From NCBI GenBank assembly GCA_033063855.1, contig CP093830.1, positions 19,034,854 through 19,098,853 of the forward strand: a DNA stretch of 64,000 nucleotides. The letters are read 5' to 3'. Every line of letters starts with the position of its first letter. The stretch's first letter is position 1. Shown here one piece after another: positions 9,043 through 18,787 of the stretch. The position numbers and the translations under genes were made by a program. Source of the DNA: Smittia aterrima. Its lineage: Eukaryota > Arthropoda > Insecta > Diptera > Chironomidae. Below the pieces are notes generated by a model. The model did not search any database. It was not told where the DNA came from and saw nothing but the letters and a program-made list of their open reading frames with translations.

Positions 9043-10647
9043 TTATCCCATTTTTGCAAAAGACATTGCTGCAATCTCAATCAATTTTCTGTCCAATTTT
9101 CCTGTTGCTGTGACTTGGAGCTTGTCGACAAATAGAACTCCTCCTCTAAGATGTTTGTGATCTTCCAAAACAGAAACTGCTTCAACTATTTTCTCTTCGT
9201 TGATATCAGACAATGGAAGTCTCTCGACAACAGCGCAAGGAACAAAGTCGCCTTCACGGTCGGGAACTCCAACGACACAAACTTTAGAAACTCCAAGAAG
9301 TTTCTGAATGATTTCTTCGATTTCTGTTGGGTTCACCGTCTCATCGCGGCAACTGATCATAAACTTTTTTCGTCCCACATAGAAAAGACTCAAGGTCTCG
9401 TCGAAATAGCCAACGTCAGAAGTGTGAATCCAACCTTCTTCATCAAGCAAAGCTTTAGTTTGTTCTTCATCATCGACGTAACCGAGACAATTGAAAGGCA
9501 TTTTGATTAAAATCTCTCCAGTTTCTCCGATCTTTCCAAATTCTCCGTTTTCCAATAAAATTCTTGCTTGAATGTTTGGCAAAAGTTTTCCAACTGAAGT
9601 CAGTGCACTTCCTGCGACGTCAGGTCTGGCAACAGCTCCGCCAGCTTCTGTCATTCCATAAGTCACGTTAATCCTGCCATTTGGGATGAAACTTTCCATT
9701 TGCTTAATCTTTTCTTCAGAAAGCGTCCAACCTCCAGTTGATAATATTTTAATGCAGCTCAGATCCGTTGGATTTGACTGCAAGTAGTCGATCATTTCTA
9801 TGATTTCAAAGGGAGCAATACCAATTTGATTTGGTTTATACTTTTTGATACAATCAATGTATTCACGAGATGTTAATTTACGACTTGACAAGATTCTTGT
9901 TTGTTGGTTTAAAATGTTTTGCGTCACGAGGAGAAAACCACTAATCCAAGACAATTGAAGATTAATTAAATTCAAAGTGTTGTCAACAAATCCGGTGAAG
10001 GTATAATTCGATTGCAATATCTGAGCGTGTGAAATTCGAGTTAACTTTGGTTTACCGGTGCTGCCAGATGAATTAATAATCGCAGCGCAAACTTTGTCAG
10101 AAGTTATGCCAAATGATTGAGAAATCGAATCAAAATCAGCCGCATCGTCAAAATAATCTTTGATGTAGTCAAATTCTTTGAATCTTCGATCCAATGTAAC
10201 TATTGGCACTTCAATGTTTAAAGTCTTCAAGACAATTTCGATCTTTTCGATTTGATCGCTGTCACAAAAGATAATTTTGGGATTTGTCTTCCTGTAGATT
10301 TCCGTCATATATTCGGCTTCATAGCAATCGAATAGTGGACACACAGGAAGCCCAAGTAGCACGCAACCAAGCACAGCAGGAGCAAGAAAAGTTGAGTTTC
10401 GTGCGACAAATCCAACGACATCTCCAAACTTCAGATTTAACTTTTGAAGTCGAACAGCTACTCGCTTCATTAGATCCGACATTTGCCCGCACGTAAGCTT
10501 CACGTCATCGTCAACGCAAATTTGAATGACTTTGTCCGAATACTTCCAGCAATCGTAAAGTAGAACTTGCCCTAAGGAGACTTCACTGTCGTAGATTTGT
10601 GGAAGTTTTCCTCCCGAAAATATTTTAGTTCCAGCGTCGTATGACAT
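9043..10647 (-). CDS. Acyl-CoA synthetase, array copy 4
   Basis: Intact 534-residue paralogue; it starts MSY where six of the ten copies start MSS, a one-codon deletion shared with copies 5 and 8. Pocket type NTLNLINLQLSWISG, with YGMTEAGGAVARPDVAGSA downstream. Phosphate loop SSGSTGKPK (193-201) is preceded by IIN instead of IVT/IVH. Residues 148-152 read EVPIV where others read EARIV or EAKIV. The A7-proximal segment has PFNCLGY instead of the usual PFNFLGY. A8 is GRKKFMISC followed by RDETVNPTEIE. The catalytic lysine is 517. Confidence 0.93.
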   Translation of the reverse strand: MSYDAGTKIFSGGKLPQIYDSEVSLGQVLLYDCWKYSDKVIQICVDDDVKLTCGQMSDLMKRVAVRLQKLNLKFGDVVGFVARNSTFLAPAVLGCVLLGLPVCPLFDCYEAEYMTEIYRKTNPKIIFCDSDQIEKIEIVLKTLNIEVPIVTLDRRFKEFDYIKDYFDDAADFDSISQSFGITSDKVCAAIINSSGSTGKPKLTRISHAQILQSNYTFTGFVDNTLNLINLQLSWISGFLLVTQNILNQQTRILSSRKLTSREYIDCIKKYKPNQIGIAPFEIIEMIDYLQSNPTDLSCIKILSTGGWTLSEEKIKQMESFIPNGRINVTYGMTEAGGAVARPDVAGSALTSVGKLLPNIQARILLENGEFGKIGETGEILIKMPFNCLGYVDDEEQTKALLDEEGWIHTSDVGYFDETLSLFYVGRKKFMISCRDETVNPTEIEEIIQKLLGVSKVCVVGVPDREGDFVPCAVVERLPLSDINEEKIVEAVSVLEDHKHLRGGVLFVDKLQVTATGKLDRKLIEIAAMSFAKMG

Positions 10648-10680
10648 GATTCTTGGAGTTTAAGTTTTCGACTGAATATT
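10648..10680 (-). promoter_or_regulatory. Shortened leader and initiator of copy 4
   Basis: The leader lacks the GAAGAAGCTTC-type insert and the AGACGG motif. On the plus strand CATGATTCTTGGAGTTTAAG runs straight into TTTTCGACTGAATATT. Predicted +1 at 10673 leaves only a 26-nt leader. A small deletion removed the presumed downstream element in this copy alone. Confidence 0.45.
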
Positions 10681-11672
10681 CATTTGACGTTAATCATGAA
10701 GAAAGAAAATATTTTTGCAGTGAAAAGATTAGATTAGATTTTAGGAGCTCTTGTTAACAATCCCACTCAACTCATTTATTTCTTATCTTAATGCGTTATA
10801 TTGTCCGGCCTGAGAGACATTGCTAATTGCACAGTGAGAAGAATGAAACATTTTTATTTTCTTGTCTTTTCACGTACAACGAACACAGCAATCACATCAC
10901 CAGGATGAAACCCCTTCTTATCAAAAATTTGATAAGAATACGAAAAAAAATTATCTCATTGCATGAGACACTTATGCACGAATATTTACGATCTGAGTAA
11001 AATATTGAATACTAGTTTACCCCGGCGGCGTGGCCGCCCGTCGTTGAGTTTTCCCAAAGTTTTCCTAAAATTTTCTTGAGTTTTCCGAAAATTTCCCGAC
11101 TTTTCCGAAGTTTTCTCGAGTTTTCCAAAAGTTTTGCCGACTTTTCCCGAGTTTTCCCAAAATTTGCCCGAAATTTTTCCGAGTTTTCCCAAAATTTTCT
11201 TGAGTTTTCCGAAATTTTCCCGACTTTTCAGAAGTTTTCCCAAAATTTTCCCGACTTTTCCGAAGTTTTCCCGAAGTTTTGGGTTCATGCACAACGCCGG
11301 CAGTTCATTTTCTGGCCGCCAGTTGCGCTAAAGTCGAACGGGACACACAGAAGGAAGGACGGAACGACTTTCGGATCAAGACAATTCTTATTATTATTTC
11401 ATACAATTGTTGTTGCGCAGTTTGAGCAAAGGAAGTCGAATGAAAAGAAGATTCTGTCTTGAAGAAGCTTAAGCTTGGTACTAAATATTTATTTTATCGA
11501 CAAAAACGAAAAAGTTTTTGATTCAGTTATGAACAATGTTCATTGTTGATTTGATCAATTAACTTTATTCTTAAGTGATTTTTTTTATGTGAACAAAAAA
11601 TCAACTAAAAATTAGATTCGATTTCGATTTTAAAAGTAAATTAGGAATGAGCGATAAAATTATTCATAACTG
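10681..11672. other. Spacer between copies 4 and 5
   Basis: Holds the conserved upstream block of copy 4 (10747-10860), a palindrome TTATCAAAAATTTGATAA (10918-10935) and a minisatellite with GC-rich flanks (see separate entry). From about 11450 a short stretch (CTTGAAGAAGCTTAAGCTT, then ACTAAATATTTATTTTATCG) repeats the leader/initiator region without a gene, a second promoter remnant. No coding region is supported. Confidence 0.5.
11040..11285. repeat. Minisatellite of TTTTCCCGA-type units
   Basis: About 20 degenerate units of 9-12 bp, such as CTTTTCCGAAG, TTTTCCCGA and GTTTTCCCAAAA, in tandem. Flanks are GC-rich and partly complementary (GGCGGCGTGGCCGCC on the left, ACGCCGGCAG and TGGCCGCCAG on the right), unlike the AT-rich surroundings. 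Because the repeat avoids stops, it opens frames of 65-128 codons on both strands (Gly-Lys-Leu or Phe-Pro-Lys-Phe repeats); these are artefacts of composition. Confidence 0.7.
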
Positions 11673-13277
11673 TTATCCCATTTTAGCAAGATTAATAGCT
11701 GAATTCTCAATCAAATTTCTGTTCAATTTTCCTGTTGGTGTGACTTGGAGCTTATCGACAAAGAAAACTCCTCCTCTAAGATGTTTATGATCTTCCAAAA
11801 TAGAAACTGCTTCAATTATTTCATCTTTAGTGATATTAGCTAATGCAGATCTTTCGACAACAGCGCAAGGAACATAATAAGCATCAGCGTCGGGAACAGC
11901 TACAACACAAACTCTTCCAACTCCTGAAAGTTTCTGAATGATTTCTTCGATTTCTGTTGGATTCACAGTGTGATCGCGGCATCTGATCAAGAACTTTTTT
12001 CTTCCCAAATAGAAAAGATTCAAGGTCTCGTCGAAATAGCCAACATCAGAAGTGTGAATCCAACCTTCTTGGTCGAGAAAAGCTTTGGTTTGTTCTTCAT
12101 CGTCGACATAACCGAGGAAGTTAAAAGGCATTTTAATTAAAATCTCTCCAGTTTCTCCAATCTTTCCATATTCTCCGTTTTCCAATAAAATTCTTGCTTG
12201 AATGTTCGGCAGAAGTTTCCCAACTGAAGTCAATGCAGCTCCAGTGGAGTCAGTTCTTGTTACAGCTCCGCCAGTCTCTGTCATCCCATAAATCAAACAA
12301 ACTTTTCCATTTGGAATAAAACTTTCAATTTGCTTAATTTTCTCTTCGGAAAGTGTCCAACCTCCTGTCGAAATTATTTTAATGCAGCTCAAATCCGTTG
12401 GATTTGATTCCAAATATTCGCACATTTCGATGACTTCATAAGGAGCCAATCCAATTTGATTTGGTTTATATTTCTTGATGCAATCGATGTAATCACGAGA
12501 TGTTAGTTTACGACTTGACAAGATTCTTGTTTGTTGGTTTAAAATGTTTTGAGCCATGAGGAGAATTCCACAAATCCAAGATAACGGAAGATTATGGATC
12601 ATTACACAGTTATCGACAAAACCGTTGCACGTATAAAGCGACTGCAATACCTGAGCGTGAGAAATTCGACCTAACTTTGGTTGACCGGTGCTGCCAGACG
12701 AAGTAACAATCGCAGCGCAAACTTTATCAGAAGTTATGCCAAATGATTGAGGAATTAAATCAAAATTAGCCGCATCGTCAAAATAATCTTTGATGTAGTC
12801 ATATGCCTGCATTCTTTGATCCAATGTGACTATTCTCGCTTCAATGTTCAAAGTCTTAAAAACAGTTTCAATCTTTCCGATTTGATCGCTGTCACAAAAG
12901 ACAATTTTCGGGTTTAGTTTCTTGTAGATTTCCGTAAAATATTCGACCTCATAGCAATTGAATAGTGGACACACAGGTAGTCCAAGTAGCACGCAACCAA
13001 GCACAGCAGGAGCAACAAAAGTCGAGTTTCGTGCGACAAATCCAACGACATCTCCAAACTTCAGATTTAATTTTTGAAGTCGAACAGCTACTCGTCTCAT
13101 TAGATCCGACATTTGCCCGCACGTAAGCTTTACGTCATCGTCAATGCAAATTTGAATAACTTTGTCCGAATACTTCCAGCAATCGTAAAGTAGAACTTGG
13201 CCTAAGGAGACTTCACTGTCGTAGATTTGTGGAAGTTTTTTTCCCGAAAAAGTTTTAGTTCCAGCGTCGTATGACAT
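11673..13277 (-). CDS. Acyl-CoA synthetase, array copy 5
   Basis: Intact 534-residue paralogue. The pocket loop NCVMIHNLPLSWICG is a variant of the copy 1/2 type, but the following helix reads AQNILNQQT, as in the other class, so it is a hybrid. Residues around 331-349 (YGMTETGGAVTRTDSTGAA) match copy 2. Phosphate loop SSGSTGQPK is followed by LGRISHAQV, where others have LTR or LAR. A8 is GRKKFLIRC plus RDHTVNPTEIE. The last motif is TPTGKLNR, where others have TATGK. C-terminus NLAKMG. Confidence 0.93.
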   Translation of the reverse strand: MSYDAGTKTFSGKKLPQIYDSEVSLGQVLLYDCWKYSDKVIQICIDDDVKLTCGQMSDLMRRVAVRLQKLNLKFGDVVGFVARNSTFVAPAVLGCVLLGLPVCPLFNCYEVEYFTEIYKKLNPKIVFCDSDQIGKIETVFKTLNIEARIVTLDQRMQAYDYIKDYFDDAANFDLIPQSFGITSDKVCAAIVTSSGSTGQPKLGRISHAQVLQSLYTCNGFVDNCVMIHNLPLSWICGILLMAQNILNQQTRILSSRKLTSRDYIDCIKKYKPNQIGLAPYEVIEMCEYLESNPTDLSCIKIISTGGWTLSEEKIKQIESFIPNGKVCLIYGMTETGGAVTRTDSTGAALTSVGKLLPNIQARILLENGEYGKIGETGEILIKMPFNFLGYVDDEEQTKAFLDQEGWIHTSDVGYFDETLNLFYLGRKKFLIRCRDHTVNPTEIEEIIQKLSGVGRVCVVAVPDADAYYVPCAVVERSALANITKDEIIEAVSILEDHKHLRGGVFFVDKLQVTPTGKLNRNLIENSAINLAKMG

Positions 13278-13941
13278 GATTCCGTCTTAATTCTTGAAGC
13301 TTATGTTTTCGACTGAACATTTATTTCAATGTTATTGATAAAGTAGACCGAAAATATTTGCACAATGAGAAGAGTGAAATATTTTTAGGTGTTCGCGGTA
13401 ACAATCCCACTCCACTCTTCTATCCTAATCATTATATGTAACTTACCCCGCAGAGGAGACACAAATAATTGCACAGCGAGAAAAATGAAATATTTTTATA
13501 TATTTGCTTGTCGTGTCAACCAAAGAAAAGTTAGCCGTAAAAGTCAAAACATAAAAATAAGCAGTTTGTAACGAAGCTACTGAAGGGGTTTTCAACGTAT
13601 TTCAGTAAGTATGCGGTTCATCGAAAGAGAGAGGAGGGCATTGATATGGTTATGTCAAACTTATGAACTTGTCTAATCATGCTAATGATTTTTTTGTTAT
13701 TTGAATCTGCAAAACTGTTAGACAATACTAAACAAATCAAATTAAAAAGGGAGCAGAAATTATTTCAAAAAAGGAAGCATTTTTAAGTTTTGAAAATAAA
13801 GGCTTATTTATGAATTTGAAAGCTAGATTAAAATGCGCCATAAATTATTTCGAAATGTTTTATACGAACAAAAAATCAACTGAAAATTAGATTCAATTTT
13901 AAAAGGAAGTTAGGAATGCGCGATAAAATTATTCATAATTG
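13278..13941. other. Spacer between copies 5 and 6
   Basis: Predicted initiator +1 of copy 5 at 13314 with AGACG at +28. The conserved upstream block is at 13388-13500, with a second weaker version of its GAGAAG-GTGAAATATTTTTA core at about 13365-13388. The remainder is AT-rich with no gene supported. Confidence 0.45.
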
Positions 13942-15549
13942 TTATCCCATTTTAACATAAGCCAATGCTGCGATCTCAATCAAATTTCTGTTCAATTTTC
14001 CTGTTGCAGTGAGCTGAAGCTTATCGACAAATAGAACTCCTCCTCTAAGATGTTTGTGATCTTCCAAAACAGAAACTGCTTTAATTATTTTCTCTTCGTT
14101 GATATCAGACAATGGAAGTCTCTCGACAACAGCGCACGGAACAAAGTCACCTTCACGATCGGGAACTCCAACGACACAAACTTTGCGAACTCCAGGAAGT
14201 TCCTGAATAATTTCTTCTATTTCTGTTGGATTCACCGTTTGATCGCGGCATTTGATCATAAACTTTTTTCGTCCCACGTAGAAAAGACTCAAGGTCTCGT
14301 CGAAATAGCCAACGTCAGAGGTGTGAATCCAACCTTCTTCATCAAGCAAAGCTTTAGTTTGCTCTTCATCGTCAACATAACCGAGAAAGTTGAAAGGCAT
14401 TTTAACTAAAATCTCTCCTGATTCTCCGATCTTTCCATATTCTCCGTTTTCCAATAAAATTCTTGCTTGAATGTTCGGCAGAAGCTTTCCCATAGAAGTC
14501 AGTGCAGCTCCAGTAAAGTCAGTTTTTGTTATACATCCTCCAGCTTCTGTCATTCCATAAGTCACGCTAATCCTTCCATTTGGCATGAAACTTTCCATTT
14601 GTTTGATCTTCTCTTCAGAAAGTGTCCAACCTCCAGTCATCAATATTTTAATGCTGCTCAGATCCGTTGGATTTGATTCTAAATATTCGCACATTTCGAT
14701 GATTTCAAAGGGAACCAAACAAATTTGATTTGGTTTATATTTCGTGATGCAATCAACGTATTCACGAGATGATAATTTTCGACTTGACAAGATTCTTGTT
14801 TGTTGGTTTAAAATGTTTTGCGTCACGAGGAGAAAACCACTAATCCACGACAATTGAAGATTAATTAAATTCAAAGTGTTGTCAACAAATCCGGGAAACG
14901 AGTAAACCGATTGCAATATCTGAGCGTGAGAAATTCGGGTTAACTTTGGTTTACCGGTGCTGCCAGATGAATGAATAATCGCAGCGCAAACTTTATCAGA
15001 ACTCATGCCAAATGATTCAGGAATCGAATCGAAATCAGCCGCACCGTCAAAATAATCTTTTATGTAGTCAAACGCTTTCAATTTTTGATCCAATGTAACT
15101 ATTCGTGCTTCAATTCTTAAAGTCTTCAAGACAATTTCAACCTTTTCGATTTGATCACTGTCACAAAAGACAATTTTTGGCTTCATCGTCTTGTAAACTT
15201 TAGTCATATATTCAACATCGTAGCAATCGAATAGTGGACACACAGGAAGCCCAAGTAGCATGCAACCAAGCACAGCTGGAGCAAGATAAGTTGAGTTTCG
15301 TGCGACAAATGCAACGACATCTCCAAACTTCAGATTTAATTTCTGAAGTCGAACGGCAACTCGCTTCATTAGATCCGACATTTCCCCGCACGTAAGATTA
15401 ACGTCGTCATCAATGCAAATTTGAATTACTTTGTCCGAATACTTCCAGCAATCGTAGAGTAGAACTTGTCCTAAGGAGACATCAGCGTCGTAGATTTGTG
15501 GAAGTTTTTCTCCCGAAAATGTTTTAGTGGCAACATCAAATGAAGACAT
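13942..15549 (-). CDS. Acyl-CoA synthetase, array copy 6
   Basis: Intact 535-residue paralogue with pocket type NTLNLINLQLSWISGFLL, identical to copy 4 over that stretch. Further on it reads LMTGGWTLSEEK (serine replaced by methionine before TGG) and YGMTEAGGCITKTDFTGAA. Residues 118-125 are VYKTMKPK instead of the usual KTNPK form. The loop near residue 56 reads CGEMSDL instead of CGQMSDL. The A8 segment is GRKKFMIKC with RDQTVNPTEIE, so it has lysine where most copies have arginine. C-terminus YVKMG, the only copy without the final AKMG. Confidence 0.93.
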   Translation of the reverse strand: MSSFDVATKTFSGEKLPQIYDADVSLGQVLLYDCWKYSDKVIQICIDDDVNLTCGEMSDLMKRVAVRLQKLNLKFGDVVAFVARNSTYLAPAVLGCMLLGLPVCPLFDCYDVEYMTKVYKTMKPKIVFCDSDQIEKVEIVLKTLRIEARIVTLDQKLKAFDYIKDYFDGAADFDSIPESFGMSSDKVCAAIIHSSGSTGKPKLTRISHAQILQSVYSFPGFVDNTLNLINLQLSWISGFLLVTQNILNQQTRILSSRKLSSREYVDCITKYKPNQICLVPFEIIEMCEYLESNPTDLSSIKILMTGGWTLSEEKIKQMESFMPNGRISVTYGMTEAGGCITKTDFTGAALTSMGKLLPNIQARILLENGEYGKIGESGEILVKMPFNFLGYVDDEEQTKALLDEEGWIHTSDVGYFDETLSLFYVGRKKFMIKCRDQTVNPTEIEEIIQELPGVRKVCVVGVPDREGDFVPCAVVERLPLSDINEEKIIKAVSVLEDHKHLRGGVLFVDKLQLTATGKLNRNLIEIAALAYVKMG

Positions 15550-16239
15550 GATTCCGTCTTGAAGAAGCTTATTATTTCGACTGAATATTTATTTCAATGT
15601 TAACGATACTGTAACGATGGAGTAAGGAAAATATTTGCACTGTGATAAATTTTAAATTTAAAATTTATATATTTACTGAAAAAATTTTTTTTTGATAAGG
15701 TTCAGTCACTTTTGCAGCTTTTTTTTGTTATCTAGAGTCTGCTCCAAGTTAATCAAACACCAAGTGAGTCTGACAGTTCTCTTCTTTTCATTTCCGCTCT
15801 TGTCTGAGGGTATGTCTTTGGATTTTTTCACGCATCATTCATATTCGCAGGATTTCAATGACAATTTTAAAATTTAAATGATTGCTTAAAAGGACGTTAT
15901 CATTTTTTTGAAGACTCAATACTATCATAACACAAATTTTCATGAATGAGACGAAATTTAAAAATAAATATTTGTAAATTTATTTTCCATTTTTTTCAAT
16001 ATTGACAAATCAATTTCGATGAAGATAGTCTCCTTCAAATCAGACTGAAGAACAAGGTGAAGAATTAACAACTTCGTTTTACATTAGATAACAATATATT
16101 CTACGTATTTCTTGATTTTGTAAAAGTACAAGAGATAAACTGATAACAAGAATATTTCAATACAAGTTCATTACGTTGAGACAATGACTCTGCTTTTTAC
16201 TCGCAAAGTAAAAGATTATTCAACAAATTATCCAGAACT
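15550..16239. repeat. Mosaic spacer between copies 6 and 7
   Basis: Its first half (about 15550-15990) matches the 5' flank of copy 9 (22742-23120), sharing GAGTCTGCTC, AGTTAATCAAACAC and ATCATAACACAAAT. Its second half (about 16024-16170) matches the 3' flank of copy 9 (20885-21020), sharing AGTCTCCTTCAAATCAGACT and TTTTACATTAGATAAC. So both flanks of copy 9 have their relatives side by side here. The copy 6 initiator is predicted at 15582. No gene. Confidence 0.6.
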
Positions 16240-17847
16240 TTATCCCATTTTTGCAGAAGCAATTGCTGTGATCTCGATTAAGTGTCTGTTCATTTTTCCT
16301 GTTGCTGTGAGCTGAAGCTTTTCGACAAATAGAACTCCTCCTCTAAGATGTTTGTAATCTTCCAAAATAGAAACTGCTTTAATAATTTCTTCTTCAGTGA
16401 TGAAAAACGTTGGAGATCTTTCAACAACAGCGCAAGGAACAAAGTCACCATCATGGTCGGGAACATCAACGACACAAACTTTACGAACTCCTGGAAGCCT
16501 TTGAATGATTTCTTCAATTTCTCTTGGATTCACCGTCTGATCGTGGCATCTGATCATAAACTTTTTTCGTCCGACATAAAAAAGGTTCAACTTCTCATCG
16601 AAATAACCAATATCAGAAGTGTGAATCCAACCATCTTCATCAAGAAAAGCTTTGGCATGTTCTTCGTCGTCTAAGTAACCAAAATAATTGAAAGGCATTT
16701 TAATTAAAATCTCTCCTGTATCTCCAATCTTTCCATATTCTCCGATTTCCAATAAAATTCTTGCTTGAATGTTCGGCAGAAGTTTCCCGACAGACTTTAC
16801 TGCACTTTCATTGAAATCAGTTCTTGTTATTAATCCTCCAGCTTCTGTCATTCCATAAATTACGTAATTCTTTTCATTTGGCATGAAACTTTCCATTTGA
16901 TTAATTTTCTCTTCAGAAGTTGTCCATGCTCCAGTTGAAATAATTTTAATGCAGCTCCGATCCGTTGGATTTGATTCCAAATATTCAATCATTTCGATGA
17001 TTTCATAAGAAGCTAAACCAATTTGATTTGGTTTATATTTCGTGATGCAATCAACATATTCTCGAGATGTTAGTTTACGACTTGACAATATTCTTGTATG
17101 TTGGTTTAAAATTTGATGAGCCATGAGAAGAATGCCACAAACCCAAGACAAAGGACGACTACTCAACATCACACAGTTATCAACCAATCCGTTGAACGCA
17201 TAATGCGATTGCAATATCTGAGCGTGAGAAATTCGAGTTAACTTTGGTTTACCGGTGCTGCCAGATGAAGTAACAATCGCAGCGCAAACTTTATCAGAAG
17301 TCATGCCAAATGATTCAGGAATCGAATCGAAATCAGCAGCATCATCAAAATAATCTTTGATGTAGTCAAAGGCTTGGAATCTTTGATCCATTGTAACTAT
17401 TCTTGCTTCAATGTTCAAAGTTCTCAAAACAATTTCGATCTTTTCGATTTGATCACTGTCACAAAATATAATTTGGGGATTTGTCTTCTTGTAGATTTCT
17501 GTAAAATATTCGACATCATAGCACTCGAAGAGTGGACACACAGGAAGCCCAAGTAGCACGCAACCAAGCACAGCAGGGGCAAGGAAAGTCGAGTTTCTTG
17601 CGACAAATCCAACGACATCTCCAAACTTCAGATTTAATTTCTGAAGTCGAACAGCTACTCGTCTCATTAGATCCGACATTTGACCGCACGTAAGCTTCAC
17701 GTCATCGTCAATGCAAATTTGAATAATTCTGTCCGAATACTTCCAGCAATCGTAAAGTAGAACTTGTCCTAAGGAGACTTCATCGTCGTAGATTTGCGGA
17801 AGCTTTTTTCCCGAAAATGTTTTAGTTCGAATGTCATATGAAGACAT
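16240..17847 (-). CDS. Acyl-CoA synthetase, array copy 7
   Basis: Intact 535-residue paralogue. Pocket type NCVMLSSRPLSWVCG followed by MAHQILNQHT. The acceptor segment is STGAWTTSEEK, and the next motif is YGMTEAGGLITRTDFNES (331-348), shared in form only with copy 10. Residues 323-329 PNEKNYV are unique (others PNGKI/PNGRI). The ribose-binding segment is TSDIGYFDE and GETGEI is changed to GDTGEI. The final 17 residues (from MNRHLIE or LNRHLIE onward) match copy 10, as does the DNA beyond the stop. Catalytic lysine 518 in TATGKMNR. Confidence 0.93.
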   Translation of the reverse strand: MSSYDIRTKTFSGKKLPQIYDDEVSLGQVLLYDCWKYSDRIIQICIDDDVKLTCGQMSDLMRRVAVRLQKLNLKFGDVVGFVARNSTFLAPAVLGCVLLGLPVCPLFECYDVEYFTEIYKKTNPQIIFCDSDQIEKIEIVLRTLNIEARIVTMDQRFQAFDYIKDYFDDAADFDSIPESFGMTSDKVCAAIVTSSGSTGKPKLTRISHAQILQSHYAFNGLVDNCVMLSSRPLSWVCGILLMAHQILNQHTRILSSRKLTSREYVDCITKYKPNQIGLASYEIIEMIEYLESNPTDRSCIKIISTGAWTTSEEKINQMESFMPNEKNYVIYGMTEAGGLITRTDFNESAVKSVGKLLPNIQARILLEIGEYGKIGDTGEILIKMPFNYFGYLDDEEHAKAFLDEDGWIHTSDIGYFDEKLNLFYVGRKKFMIRCHDQTVNPREIEEIIQRLPGVRKVCVVDVPDHDGDFVPCAVVERSPTFFITEEEIIKAVSILEDYKHLRGGVLFVEKLQLTATGKMNRHLIEITAIASAKMG

Positions 17848-18787
17848 GATTCCGTCTTGAAGAAGCTTAAGTTTTCGACTGAATATTTATTCCAACGTTG
17901 ACGATACACTAGACCGAAAGTGTTTGCACTCTGAGTAAAATATTTTTCAAGGCTTTTTTCGAAAGAAAAAAAGTGTTGGGGTCCCTAACTTAAGGAAATT
18001 TTAGGAAACACGTAGAAAATGGAATACGCGATAAATAAAAAATGATGAAATTTAACTTGAGAAAAAGTTAAATCGAAAAAAGCCTTCTACCAGGTCGCTT
18101 GTGATCGGTATTCTTATTTTTGATATTTACTCTTCTTGTCAAGCAGAGAAAAATTTATTTGAAGATCGTAAAAGTTTATTCAAAGGTTAATTAAATAAAA
18201 TGAAGAAAAGAAGCTTTTGATAAAGTAAAGAAGATAATGGTTACACTGACGATGTCTTAACGAGAGTGAGAAAAGCCACGAGCAGCACATTCGTTTTGGT
18301 ATTTGTGTCGTAACACAAATCGACCTAAAGATGAATGTTTTTAATTTGCGAAGGAGTGCTTTTTGCACACCAGACCTAAAGCTGTTCCCTACGGCTTGTT
18401 GGGCATAACCAAATGCATAGTGATCTCTTCCAACATAGATCGTAGCTACTCAGACCTAAGTCTGTTGTTGGATTCATACAGATCGAACAGAATCACAGTA
18501 TTGAATGACTGTGTGAATCTTCATTGCTATCTACAGTTGAGACGGTGATCGCATGAGTGCATGGTTTGATGATGAAACCCTTTACCTGCAAGTGCATGAT
18601 TAAGAACGCAGCTGAAAACGAAGTATGTCAGTCTGGAACACGGTTGAAAAAATGAATGATAAATTTAATTTTTTTTTTCATTCAATATTGAAAGATCAAC
18701 TTCGTCAAAAATAAGTTTTATTATTTAAATGACTCTGCTTCTTATTTGCAAAGTATAATAAGATTATGCAACAAAATATTCAAAACT
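17848..18787. other. Spacer between copies 7 and 8
   Basis: Initiator of copy 7 predicted at 17880. Contains a small foldback element at 17949-18086. The part from about 18180 to 18600 has two ACCTAAA/ACCTAAG repeats but no recognisable gene; the small frames at 18180-18368 and 18363-18548 have no homology that I can see. Confidence 0.45.
17949..18086. mobile_element. Small foldback (MITE-like) element
   Basis: AAGGCTTTTTTCGA at 17949-17962 is exactly inverted at 18073-18086, enclosing about 110 bp. Interior sequence also folds (AACTTGAGAAAAAGTT). No target duplication is clear. It is absent from the other spacers, so it is a recent insertion or a local hairpin. Confidence 0.45.

Noticed and set aside
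11076..11462. 128-codon Phe/Pro/Ser frame and opposing Gly-Lys frames
   Set aside because: Product of the stop-free minisatellite, not of a gene.
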